NCBI GenBank assembly: GCA_963800325.1
Contig: CAWDAQ010000002.1
Coordinates: 512,987-576,986, forward strand
Reading direction: 5' to 3'
DNA: 64,000 nucleotides
From: CAWDAQ01 sp963800325
Lineage (GTDB): Bacteria; Actinomycetota; Actinomycetes; Actinomycetales; Dermatophilaceae
Positions 42,549-50,631 of the stretch are shown piece after piece. A program made the translations under genes and the position numbers. Position 1 is the first letter of the stretch, and each line of letters starts with the position of its first letter. The notes beneath the pieces were generated by a model. That model was not told the origin of the DNA. It was given only the letters and a program-made list of their open reading frames with translations, and made no database searches.

Positions 42549-43606
42549 CCGCCGACACGACCACCCAGAGGGCGGGCTCGGGCGCGGCCGTCCCGGGCTT
42601 CGCCGTCGTCCCCGGCGGCCAGGTCAGCGACGCGCTCCGGGGCCGGGAGAAGGAGGTGATCGAGCTCGTCGAGCAGACCTACCTCCTCCACGACGCGGGC
42701 GAGTCGGTGAACCCGCCGTCGCACTTCCTGCGCTTCCCCGACCGTCCGACCTCGCGGATCATCGCGCTGCCCGCCTCGATCGGGGGTGGGATCCGGGTCG
42801 ACGGCATCAAGTGGGTGTCCAGCTTCCCCGACAACGTGGCCGCCGGGATCCCGCGCGCCTCGGCGGTGCTCATCCTCAACGACCCCGAGACCGGCTACCC
42901 GTTCGCCTGCCTGGAGAGCTCGATCATCAACGCGACGAGGACCGCGGCGTCGGCGGCCGCGGCGGCCGACTGGCTCAGCCGGGCGCGTGGCCGGGGGTCC
43001 CGGGTCGGCTTCTTCGGTGTCGGCCTGATCGCGCGGTACGTGCACACGTTCCTCGACGCCTCGGGGTGGTCCTTCGACGAGGTCGGGGTGTACGACCTCT
43101 CCCCCGACAGCGCGGCCGGCTTCCGGGGGTACGTGGAGCAGACGGGAGCCGACGCGCGGGTCACCGTCCACGAGAGTCCCGAACAGCTCGTCCGCTCCAG
43201 CGACCTCGTCGTGTTCGCCACGGTCGCCGGGGAGCCGCATGTGCACGACCCGTCGTGGTTCGCCCACAACCCGCTCGTGCTGCACGTCTCGCTGCGCGAC
43301 CTCGCGCCGGAGATCCTGCTCGGCTCCGCCAACGTCGTCGACGACGTCGACCACTGCCTGCGGGCGGGCACCTCCGCACACCTGGCCGAGCAGCTCTGCG
43401 GAAGCCGGGACTTCGTCGACGGCACTCTCGCCGACGTGATGACCGGGCAGGTGACGCTGCCGGGTGACCGGCCGGTCGTCTTCTCCCCCTTCGGCCTCGG
43501 GGTGCTCGACCTCGCGGTCGGCAAGTTCGTCTACGACGCGGTCGCGCGCTCCGGGGGGCTGCACGAGATCGACGACTTCTTCACCGAGCTGCGCCGGTAC
43601 GGCTGA
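42545..43606 (+). CDS. sbnB: SbnB-like dehydrogenase, L-2,3-diaminopropionate pathway
   Basis: A 353-residue protein of the ornithine-cyclodeaminase/mu-crystallin fold, from GTG 42545 (GTGA overlap). Substrate half: RIIALPASIGGGIRVDGIKW and SSFPDNVAAGIPRASAV. Nucleotide motif: GFFGVGLIARYVHTFL. Later LHVSLRDLAPEILLGS and NVVDDVDHCLR match SbnB. SbnB oxidatively cleaves the SbnA product with NAD to give L-2,3-diaminopropionate, 2-oxoglutarate and NADH. Together with sbnA this gives the cluster its own monomer supply. Confidence 0.87.
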   Translation: MTADTTTQRAGSGAAVPGFAVVPGGQVSDALRGREKEVIELVEQTYLLHDAGESVNPPSHFLRFPDRPTSRIIALPASIGGGIRVDGIKWVSSFPDNVAAGIPRASAVLILNDPETGYPFACLESSIINATRTAASAAAAADWLSRARGRGSRVGFFGVGLIARYVHTFLDASGWSFDEVGVYDLSPDSAAGFRGYVEQTGADARVTVHESPEQLVRSSDLVVFATVAGEPHVHDPSWFAHNPLVLHVSLRDLAPEILLGSANVVDDVDHCLRAGTSAHLAEQLCGSRDFVDGTLADVMTGQVTLPGDRPVVFSPFGLGVLDLAVGKFVYDAVARSGGLHEIDDFFTELRRYG

Positions 43607-43707
43607 GGAGCGCCGGTCTCGGCGGCGTCGACGCGCGCGGTCGCGGCCGCCGGCTGGGTGCCGCGCGCGGCTGAGTGCCGGTCGGTGCGCATGAGACCCG
43701 CAGGTGG

Positions 43708-43713
43708 GGGTAT
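43708..43713 (+). promoter_or_regulatory. GGGTAT -10-like element before the catalase gene
   Basis: A general-stress-type -10 lies 9 bp before the catalase ATG. No good GTTT -35 is present at the expected distance, so only a partial site is seen. If used, the mRNA would be essentially leaderless. Confidence 0.3.
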
Positions 43714-43722
43714 CTGTCGCAC

Positions 43723-45957
43723 ATGAGCCGACACCGAGACGCCGCAGGTCAGACCCTCCGTCCCGAGGGGCGGGACCCCGTCCCCGGGGCGCCCGCGCCG
43801 GAGCCTCCCCCGGTGGAGGAGCCGACGGACCCCCGGGGCCCGCTGCCCCCCAGGTCGGACCAGGAGGCACCCGGGACGCGCAGCGCGACCGGCGTCCCCG
43901 GCGGTCCGCCCGACGCCCGCGCGCAGGACGGGGCACACCTCACCACCGCCCAGGGCGCGCGACTGCGCGACACCGACCACTCGCTCAAGGCCGGCTCCCG
44001 GGGACCGACCCTGCTGCAGGACCACCACCTGCGGGAGAAGATCACCCACTTCGACCACGAGCGCATCCCGGAGCGGGTCGTACACGCCCGGGGCGCCGGG
44101 GCGCACGGGGTGTTCGTCGGCTACGGCACCGCGGCCGGGATCTGCCGGGCCCAGTTCCTCGGCAAGGACGTGCGGACCCCGGTGTTCACCCGCTTCTCCA
44201 CCGTCCTCGGCTCGCGGGGCTCGGCGGACACGGTGCGCGACACCCGGGGGTTCGCGACGAAGTTCTACACCGAGGAGGGCACCTTCGACCTCGTCGGGAA
44301 CAACATGCCGGTCTTCTTCATCCAGGACGGCATCAAGTTCCCCGACGTCATCCACGCGGGCAAGCCCCACCCCGACCGGGAGATCCCGCAGGCCCAGAGC
44401 GCCCACGACACGTTCTGGGACTTCGTCTCGCTGCACACCGAGGCCCAGCACCACACCATCTGGAACATGTCCGACCGCGGCATCCCCCGCTCGTACCGGA
44501 TGATGGAGGGCTTCGGGGTGCACACCTTCCGGCTGGTCGCCGCCGACGGCGGGACCTCCCTGGTGAAGTTCCACTGGAAGCCCCGGCTCGGTGTGCACTC
44601 GCTGCTGTGGGAGGAGGCGCAGAGCATCGCGGGGAACGACCCGGACTTCCACCGGCGCGACCTCTACGACGCCATCGAGGCCGGTGCCCACCCGCAGTGG
44701 GAGCTCGGCGTGCAGGTGTTCCCGGACACGCCCGAGGAGACGTTCGAGGGGATCGACCTGCTCGACCCGACCAAGATCGTGCCCGAGGAGCTCGCCCCGG
44801 TGCAGCCGGTCGGGCTGCTCACGCTGACGGCGAACCCGACGAACTTCTTCGCCGAGGTCGAGCAGGTCGCCTTCCACGTCGGGAACCTCGTCCCCGGCAT
44901 CGACGTCACGAACGACGCCCTCATGCAGGCCCGCCTGTTCTCCTACGTCGACACCCAGATCACGCGACTCGGCGGACCCAACTTCGCCCAGATCCCCGTC
45001 AACCGGCCGCACGCGCCCGTCAACGACATGCTCCGGGACGGCTTCCACCAGGACGGGGTCCACACCGGCGTGGCGCCGTACCGGCCGAACTCGCTCGACG
45101 GGGGCTGCCCCTTCACCGCCGGCGGCGACGTCTCGGCGCTCATCGACGTCCCCCAGGCCCTCCCGGAGGCCCGGAAGGTCCGCGAGTCCCCGCTCTCCTT
45201 CTCCGACCACCACGCCCAGGCCCGCCTGTTCTGGCTGAGCATGACACCCGTCGAGCAGGAGCACATCGTCCGGGCGTACACCTTCGAGCTCGGCAAGTGC
45301 TACGAGCAGGCCGTCAAGGAGCGGCAGCTCAGGTCGCTGGCGCGGATCGACCGGGGGCTGGCCGAGCAGGTCGCCACCGGGCTGGGCCTGCCCGTGCCGG
45401 ACGAGGAGCAGGTCGCGGGCGACGAGACGAGCCCCGCGCTGTCCCAGGTCGGGGGCCGCTGGCCTGCTGACGGCCGGTTGGTCGGCGTCGTCGTCGACGA
45501 CGGTGGGGACCTCGCGGCGGCACGGTCGCTCGTCGAACGGCTCGACGCCGCCGGCACCACCCCGCTCGTGATCGCCCCGACCGGTGGCGTCGTCGGCGAG
45601 GGCGAGGACGCCCTCACCGTCCAGCGCTCGCTGCTGACCGCGCGCTCGGTGGAGCTCGACGGGCTCGTCGTGCTGGCGGCGCCCCCGCCCGGGCCGGACG
45701 CGATCCAGCCCCGGGACGCCCGCGCAGCCGGGGACGGCTCGGGGGCCGACCCCCGGCTCACGACCCTGATGACGGACGTCTTCCGGCACGCCAAGCCGGT
45801 CGCCGTCCTCGGGGACGGGGCGGCGCGGCTCGCCGCGTCGCTGGGACTCGACGACACCGTCCCGGGCGTCGTCGGCGGCACCGCCGACGAGGTCGGCGAC
45901 ACGGTCCTGGAGCTCCTGGAGCAGCACCGCGTCTGGGACCGCTTCCCCGTGGGCTGA
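43723..45957 (+). CDS. katE: Large-subunit catalase (HPII/KatE type) with C-terminal DJ-1-like domain
   Basis: A 744-residue protein. The distal His is in HFDHERIPERVVHARG, the Asn in GNNMPVFFIQDGIKFPD and the proximal heme Tyr in ARLFSYVDTQITRLG. A Pro/Arg-rich N-terminal extension of about 85 residues and a C-terminal flavodoxin/DJ-1-like domain (from about residue 580, LVGVVVDDGGDLAAARSL) are characteristic of large catalases. It decomposes hydrogen peroxide in the cytoplasm. In Streptomyces this class is under the general-stress sigma factor; a matching -10 is seen here. Confidence 0.93.
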   Translation: MSRHRDAAGQTLRPEGRDPVPGAPAPEPPPVEEPTDPRGPLPPRSDQEAPGTRSATGVPGGPPDARAQDGAHLTTAQGARLRDTDHSLKAGSRGPTLLQDHHLREKITHFDHERIPERVVHARGAGAHGVFVGYGTAAGICRAQFLGKDVRTPVFTRFSTVLGSRGSADTVRDTRGFATKFYTEEGTFDLVGNNMPVFFIQDGIKFPDVIHAGKPHPDREIPQAQSAHDTFWDFVSLHTEAQHHTIWNMSDRGIPRSYRMMEGFGVHTFRLVAADGGTSLVKFHWKPRLGVHSLLWEEAQSIAGNDPDFHRRDLYDAIEAGAHPQWELGVQVFPDTPEETFEGIDLLDPTKIVPEELAPVQPVGLLTLTANPTNFFAEVEQVAFHVGNLVPGIDVTNDALMQARLFSYVDTQITRLGGPNFAQIPVNRPHAPVNDMLRDGFHQDGVHTGVAPYRPNSLDGGCPFTAGGDVSALIDVPQALPEARKVRESPLSFSDHHAQARLFWLSMTPVEQEHIVRAYTFELGKCYEQAVKERQLRSLARIDRGLAEQVATGLGLPVPDEEQVAGDETSPALSQVGGRWPADGRLVGVVVDDGGDLAAARSLVERLDAAGTTPLVIAPTGGVVGEGEDALTVQRSLLTARSVELDGLVVLAAPPPGPDAIQPRDARAAGDGSGADPRLTTLMTDVFRHAKPVAVLGDGAARLAASLGLDDTVPGVVGGTADEVGDTVLELLEQHRVWDRFPVG

Positions 45958-46077
45958 CCCGTACCCCGGACGCACCCCGAACGCACCACCAACGCACCAC
46001 GACACCGACAAACACGACAGACACCAACAGACACGACATCCAGACGCCGGCGCCGCCGGCGAGACAGGAGAACAGCA
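45958..46077 (+). promoter_or_regulatory. A/C-rich, T-poor leader of the dehydrogenase gene
   Basis: About 90 bp (45962-46052) consist almost only of A, C and G, with many ACGACA, ACGCACC and CACCAACA blocks, and very few T. It would give an unstructured mRNA leader before the ACAGGAGA ribosome site. No hairpin terminator for the catalase is seen here. Confidence 0.4.
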
Positions 46078-47259
46078 GTGAAGGCAGTCACGTGGCACGG
46101 AGCCCACGACGTGAGGGTCGACACCGTCCCCGACCCGGTGATCCAGGAGCCCACCGACGCGGTCATCCGGGTCACCTCGACGAACATCTGCGGCTCCGAC
46201 CTCCACCTCTACGAGGCGCTCTCGCCCTTCATGAGCGAGGGGGACATCATCGGGCACGAGCCGATGGGCGTCGTCGAGGAGGTCGGCTCAGGGGTCGACT
46301 CGCTCACCCCCGGCGACCGGGTCGTCATCCCCTTCCAGATCAGCTGCGGCGCGTGCTTCATGTGCGACCGGCAGCTCTACACCCAGTGCGAGACCACCCA
46401 GGTCCGGGAGAAGGGGACCGGCGCCGCCCTCTTCGGCTACTCCTCGCTCTACGGCCAGGTCCCCGGGGGGCAGGCGGAGTACCTGCGGGTCCCGCAGGCC
46501 CAGTTCACCCACATCAAGGTCCCCGCCGGGGCCCCGGACGAGCGGTTCGTCTACCTCTCCGACGTCCTCCCCACCGCCTGGCAGGCGGTGGCCTACGCCG
46601 ACGTCCCCAAGGACGGCACCCTCGTCGTCCTCGGACTCGGCCCCATCGGCGACATGGCCTGCCGCATCGCCCGGCACCTCGGCACCGACCGCGTCATCGG
46701 GGTCGACCTCGTCCCGGAGCGGCTGCAGCGCGTGCGCGACCGCGGCATCGAGGTGCTGGACCTGCGCAGCGTCGACGACGTCGGTGACGCCCTCCGGGAC
46801 CTCACCGACGGACGGGGGCCGGACTCGGTCGTCGACGCGGTCGGGCTCGAGGCCCACGGGTCCCCGGCCGCCGGCATCGCGCAGAAGGTCGCGGCGAGGC
46901 TGCCGGACGCCGTCGCCGCACCGGTCATGCAGGCCGCGGGGGTGGACCGCCTTGCGGCCCTGCACTCCGCCATCGACATCGTGCGTCGGGGCGGGACCAT
47001 CTCGCTCTCGGGGGTCTACGGCGGCGCGGCCGATCCCCTGCCGATGGTCACCATGTTCGACAAGCAGATCCAGCTGCGCATGGGCCAGGCCAACGTCAAG
47101 CGCTGGGTCGACGACATCATGCCGTTGCTCACCGACGACGACCCGCTCGGCGTCGACGACTTCGCCACCCACCGCCTCCCCCTGGACGAGGCGCCGGGAG
47201 CCTACGAGCGCTTCCAGAAGAAGGAGGACGGCACCGTCAAGGTCGTGCTCCGGCCGTAG
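46078..47259 (+). CDS. Zinc-dependent alcohol/formaldehyde dehydrogenase
   Basis: A 393-residue medium-chain dehydrogenase from GTG 46078. Catalytic zinc: Cys in NICGSDLHLYE and His-Glu in IIGHEPMGVVEEVG. Structural zinc: the four-Cys lobe CGACFMCDRQLYTQC. Cofactor motif: VLGLGPIGDMACRIA, with Asp in VIGVDLVPERL indicating NAD. The overall form resembles glutathione-independent formaldehyde dehydrogenase-type enzymes. Located after catalase; both act on toxic small molecules, but co-transcription is unclear. Confidence 0.87.
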   Translation: MKAVTWHGAHDVRVDTVPDPVIQEPTDAVIRVTSTNICGSDLHLYEALSPFMSEGDIIGHEPMGVVEEVGSGVDSLTPGDRVVIPFQISCGACFMCDRQLYTQCETTQVREKGTGAALFGYSSLYGQVPGGQAEYLRVPQAQFTHIKVPAGAPDERFVYLSDVLPTAWQAVAYADVPKDGTLVVLGLGPIGDMACRIARHLGTDRVIGVDLVPERLQRVRDRGIEVLDLRSVDDVGDALRDLTDGRGPDSVVDAVGLEAHGSPAAGIAQKVAARLPDAVAAPVMQAAGVDRLAALHSAIDIVRRGGTISLSGVYGGAADPLPMVTMFDKQIQLRMGQANVKRWVDDIMPLLTDDDPLGVDDFATHRLPLDEAPGAYERFQKKEDGTVKVVLRP

Positions 47260-47412
47260 CCCGGGGCCTGACGGCCCCCCTCCCCCTCTGCGGGCGCGGC
47301 ACGCGACCTTCCCGGCAGGGTTCCGACCTCGGGACCCTGCCGGGATCGTCTTGTTCCTTCCTTTATGCCCGTTTCTGCTTCGGCCCTCTTGTCGGTTTCC
47401 GTGCTCGGGCAG

Positions 47413-47465
47413 GTTTGCGCGCGGCGCCCCGGTGGTAAACACACCCCGCTTTACGTTGTAAAGCG
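47413..47465 (+). promoter_or_regulatory. Stress-type promoter and GTAAA/TTTAC operator before the envelope operon
   Basis: GTTT (47413-47416) and TGGTA (47433-47437) are 16 bp apart, resembling a SigB-type promoter with one change. Next to it, CGCTTTAC (47447-47454) and GTAAAGCG (47458-47465) form a perfect 8-bp inverted repeat around GTT, and a further GTAAA half-site at 47435-47439 overlaps the -10. This looks like a repressor operator on the core promoter. Confidence 0.45.
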
Positions 47466-47529
47466 CGTGCCCCCGAGGGCGTCCCGACCGGGATCGGCAC
47501 CAGCCGGGGCACGGACGAGTGGAGGCGGA

Positions 47530-47781
47530 ATGAAGATGATTGGCTTGCTCATTGCCGGCGGGGTGGGGTACGTCCTCGGTTCGCGCGCAGGTCGGGGTCC
47601 CTACGAGAAGCTCGCGGAGGGCACCGAACGCGTGGCGCGGAACCCGCAGGTACAACGGCAGGTGGACCACGCAAAGACGGCGGCCGGTCGCAAGGTGGAC
47701 CGCGCGGCTCCGTCCGCGCCGGCCGAGGCCGGCGACACGAGCGTCGACGGGTCGACGACGGCCCAGGGTGGCCAGCCGTGA
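47530..47781 (+). CDS. YtxH-like small membrane protein
   Basis: An 83-residue protein from ATG 47530 with GGAGG 4 nt upstream. The N-terminus MKMIGLLIAGGVGYVLGSRA is a membrane segment with the GYVLGSRAGR turn typical of YtxH-like proteins. A charged helical part and a Thr/Ala/Gly tail follow. First gene of a five-gene operon with 4-bp overlaps. Function unknown, membrane associated. Confidence 0.7.
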   Translation: MKMIGLLIAGGVGYVLGSRAGRGPYEKLAEGTERVARNPQVQRQVDHAKTAAGRKVDRAAPSAPAEAGDTSVDGSTTAQGGQP

Positions 47782-48194
47782 CCGACACCGGCCAGGAACG
47801 CTCCTCGCCCGAGCTGGACCACATGTCGACCGGGCAGCTGCTCACCCGTGCGATGGACCAGACCTCGGAGCTCGTGCGCAGCGAGGTGGCGCTCGCCAAG
47901 GCGGAGATCCAGCAGACGGTCCGGAGCGTCGGGCTGGGTGCCGGCTTCTTCGGCACCGCCGGCGTGGTCGCCCTCTACGGAGCCGGATGTCTCGTGGCGG
48001 CGGCCATCCTCGCGCTCTCGCTCGTGCTCGCGCCCTGGCTGTCCGCTGTTCTCGTCGGCGCGGTCCTGTTCGTCGTGGCGGCAGTGGCGGCTCTCCTCGG
48101 GCGCAAGAAGGTCTCGGACGCCACCCCGCCGATGGAGTCGACCAAGGTCAACGTGCAGCGTGACGTGGACACCGTGAAGAGGAGCAGGTCATGA
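47778..48194 (+). CDS. Phage-holin-family-like (holin superfamily III) membrane protein
   Basis: A 138-residue protein from GTG 47778 (overlap with the previous stop). The N-terminal amphipathic helix SELVRSEVALAKAEIQQT is followed by two hydrophobic helices (about 55-80 and 87-110) and an RKK-bearing tail. This actinobacterial family is named after phage holins but is chromosomal and usually sits with DUF3618 genes, as here. Confidence 0.8.
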   Translation: MTDTGQERSSPELDHMSTGQLLTRAMDQTSELVRSEVALAKAEIQQTVRSVGLGAGFFGTAGVVALYGAGCLVAAAILALSLVLAPWLSAVLVGAVLFVVAAVAALLGRKKVSDATPPMESTKVNVQRDVDTVKRSRS

Positions 48195-48475
48195 CCGCAC
48201 CCGACGCCGCGACGCCGGACGACACCCGCTCTCCCGACGAGATCGAGCGCGACCTGGAGCGGACGCGGGAGCAGCTCGGGGACACCGTCGAGGCCCTCAC
48301 CGATCACCTCGACGTCAAGCGGCGAACCAAGGACTGGGCGGACCGGACGACGCAGCGTGCCCGTCACCGGACCCAGGAGCTCGTCGACACCCGCGGGCGG
48401 GAGCTCGCCGCGGCCGGAGCGGCCGTCCTGGTGGCCCTGGTGGCCGTCGCGGTGTGGGGAGCGCGGCGACGATGA
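48191..48475 (+). CDS. DUF3618 protein
   Basis: A 94-residue protein from ATG 48191. The DUF3618 signature PDEIERDLERTREQLGDTVE (about residues 14-33) is followed by a helix and a C-terminal membrane anchor, AAAGAAVLVALVAVAVWGA. It is found beside holin-like proteins in most actinobacteria. Role unknown, probably envelope homeostasis. Confidence 0.85.
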   Translation: MTAPDAATPDDTRSPDEIERDLERTREQLGDTVEALTDHLDVKRRTKDWADRTTQRARHRTQELVDTRGRELAAAGAAVLVALVAVAVWGARRR

Positions 48476-49572
48476 GCCGCGACACCCAAGCCGCCGAGGG
48501 CGGACGGATGACCACCGCGGAGCACGAGGCCGACAAGCCGGACTCCCCCACCGACCTGCCCAAGCGGTCGTGGGTCTACGTGGCCCGCAAGACGGCGCGC
48601 GAGTTCACCAAGGACGAGTGCACCGACATCGCCGCCGCGCTCACCTACTACGCGGTCCTCGCGCTCTTCCCGGCCCTGATCGCCCTGCTCTCCCTCGTCG
48701 GCCTCGTGGGACAGAGCCAGCAGACCGTCGACACCATCCTCGGCATCCTGCGCGACGTCGGTGCCGGGTCGGTGGCCTCGACCCTGCAGCCCACACTCAG
48801 CAAGCTGGCCTCGACCCCCGGAGCCGGCTTCGCCCTCGTGCTCGGCCTGGCGGCGGCGCTGTGGTCGGCCTCGGGGTACGTCAGCGCCTTCGGCCGGGCA
48901 CTCAACCGCATGTACGAGGTCGACGAGGGACGTCCGTTCTGGAAGTTCCGGCCGGCCATGCTGCTGGTGACCGCCGTCGTCGTCGTGCTGGCGGCGCTCG
49001 TGCTCGTCGGCCTGGTGCTGACCGGTCCCGCCGCCGACGCCGTGGGCAGCGCGCTCGGGCTCGGCTCGACGGTCGTGACCGTCTGGGCGTTCGCGAAGTG
49101 GCCGGTCATCCTCGGCGTGGTGGTCCTCATCGTCGCCCTGCTCTACTGGGCCACTCCGAACCTGCGGCAGCCGAAGTTCCGGTGGCTCAGCGTCGGCGCC
49201 GCCGTGGCCGTCGTGGTGTGGATCCTCGCCTCCCTCGCCTTCGGCTTCTACGTCGCCAACTTCTCCAGCTACAACAAGACCTACGGCTCCCTCGCCGGGG
49301 TGATCGTCTTCCTCCTGTGGCTGTGGATCACCAACCTCGCGCTGCTCTTCGGTGCCGAGCTCGACTCCGAGCTCGAACGCGGCAGGGAGCTCGAGGCCGG
49401 CATCGCCGCGGAGGAACAGGTCCAGCTCCCGCTGCGTGACACCGCCAAGATCGAGAAGGACCGCGAGAAGCAGGCCGAGGACGTCCGCCGCGGCCGCCGG
49501 CTCAGGCAGACCCACGGCGAGGAGCCCGACCCCGACACCGCCACCCACCCCCGAGAAGCGGAGCACCGATGA
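48472..49572 (+). CDS. YihY/BrkB family inner-membrane protein
   Basis: A 366-residue protein from ATG 48472 (ATGA overlap with DUF3618). Six membrane helices and the family motifs CTDIAAALTYYAVLALFPAL, ALWSASGYVSAFGRALNRMY and GSLAGVIVFLLWLWITNLAL, then AELDSELER. The hydrophilic N- and C-termini are long. Once called RNase BN in error, the family has no proven function. Membership in this operon suggests an envelope role. Confidence 0.9.
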   Translation: MSRDTQAAEGGRMTTAEHEADKPDSPTDLPKRSWVYVARKTAREFTKDECTDIAAALTYYAVLALFPALIALLSLVGLVGQSQQTVDTILGILRDVGAGSVASTLQPTLSKLASTPGAGFALVLGLAAALWSASGYVSAFGRALNRMYEVDEGRPFWKFRPAMLLVTAVVVVLAALVLVGLVLTGPAADAVGSALGLGSTVVTVWAFAKWPVILGVVVLIVALLYWATPNLRQPKFRWLSVGAAVAVVVWILASLAFGFYVANFSSYNKTYGSLAGVIVFLLWLWITNLALLFGAELDSELERGRELEAGIAAEEQVQLPLRDTAKIEKDREKQAEDVRRGRRLRQTHGEEPDPDTATHPREAEHR

Positions 49573-49868
49573 GCACCCGCGAGCAGCCCACCAGCACGTC
49601 CGCCAAGATCCTCTACCGTCCGGTCGGCCTCGCCAGCAGTGTCCTCGCCGGCGTCATCGCCGGACGCCTCTTCGACCTGGCCTGGAAGCGGGTCTCCGCG
49701 GGCGAGGACGCCGACCCACCGGGCGCCCTGCAGACCGAGTACCCCCTCCCCGAGATCCTCCTCGCGACGGCCCTGCAGGGCGCACTGTTCGCCGTGGTCC
49801 GCACCGTCGTCGCGCGCGGCGGCGCCCGCGCCTTCGAACGCGCCACGGGTGAGTGGCCGGGCGACTGA
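49569..49868 (+). CDS. DUF4235 protein
   Basis: A 99-residue protein from ATG 49569 (ATGA overlap). Two membrane segments, around PVGLASSVLAGVIAGRLFDL and ILLATALQGALFAVVRTVV, match DUF4235. Last gene of the five-gene envelope operon. Confidence 0.83.
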   Translation: MSTREQPTSTSAKILYRPVGLASSVLAGVIAGRLFDLAWKRVSAGEDADPPGALQTEYPLPEILLATALQGALFAVVRTVVARGGARAFERATGEWPGD

Positions 49869-49920
49869 CCTCCGAGCGAGCGAACCCTCCCCGACCCCCT
49901 TCACGCGTACCGTGGACGGC

Positions 49921-50631
49921 ATGGCCCACCCCCCGAGCGACCGCTCCGGGGGTGGGCTGTCGCGTCGGGTCATCGTCGACGCCGCCATCTCCTACGTGGA
50001 CCAGTACGGCATGAAGGACCTGACCATGCGTCAGCTCGGTGGGGTGCTCGGCGTGGAGGCGATGGCGATCTACCACCACGTCAACGGCCGCGAGGACCTG
50101 CTCGAGAGCATCGTCGACCACCTCGTCGCCGGGGTTCGCGTCCCGCCCCGCGAGCCGATCGGACCCAGCGACGGCTGGCAGGCCTTCCTCCAGCACGTCG
50201 CCCACGGTGTGCGCTCCGTGGCCGTCGACCACCCCAACCTGTTCCCCCTCGTCGCCGCCCGCCCCCCGGCCGCCCCCTGGCTGCGCCCGCCGTTGCGCAG
50301 CCTCGCGCTCGTCGAGGACTTCCTCGACGGCCTCCTCGCCCGCGGCGTCGCCGAGGCGGACGCGGCGGGCATCTACAAGCGCTTCACCAGCTTCCTCCTC
50401 GGCCACCTCCTCCTCGAGGTCACCGAGGCCGGCGCCGACACCGGCCCGGACGCCGAGCCTCTCGACGAGGGCGACGCCGACCTTCCCAACCGGCACGGCA
50501 CCCTCAGCCTCGACGACTACCCCACCGTCCGGCGACTCGGCCCGGCGCTGCGCAGCCACGACGCGGACGCCGAGTTCGAGATGGCGCTGGAGTCCCTGCT
50601 CAACCGCCTCGACCACGACCTCGCCGAATGA
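49921..50631 (+). CDS. TetR-family regulator
   Basis: A 236-residue protein from ATG 49921. N-terminal helix-turn-helix with MRQLGGVLGVEAMAIYHHV (about residues 38-56) and a C-terminal domain of the TetR_C tetracycline-repressor type (LEDFLDGLL-like VEDFLDGLLARGVAEADA). A -10-like TACCGT at 49908-49913 is 7 bp before the ATG, so a leaderless start is likely. It converges with a membrane-protein gene, overlapping by 32 bp. Regulated genes not evident. Confidence 0.88.
   Translation: MAHPPSDRSGGGLSRRVIVDAAISYVDQYGMKDLTMRQLGGVLGVEAMAIYHHVNGREDLLESIVDHLVAGVRVPPREPIGPSDGWQAFLQHVAHGVRSVAVDHPNLFPLVAARPPAAPWLRPPLRSLALVEDFLDGLLARGVAEADAAGIYKRFTSFLLGHLLLEVTEAGADTGPDAEPLDEGDADLPNRHGTLSLDDYPTVRRLGPALRSHDADAEFEMALESLLNRLDHDLAE

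Noticed and set aside
33748..43606. Staphyloferrin B-type siderophore cluster because of sbnA/sbnB
   Set aside because: No IucA/IucC-type NIS synthetases, decarboxylase or siderophore exporter are present; only the Dap-forming pair is shared.
47778..48194. Prophage holin
   Set aside because: No other phage genes are near; the protein is in a chromosomal operon with DUF3618 and YihY, its usual actinobacterial setting.
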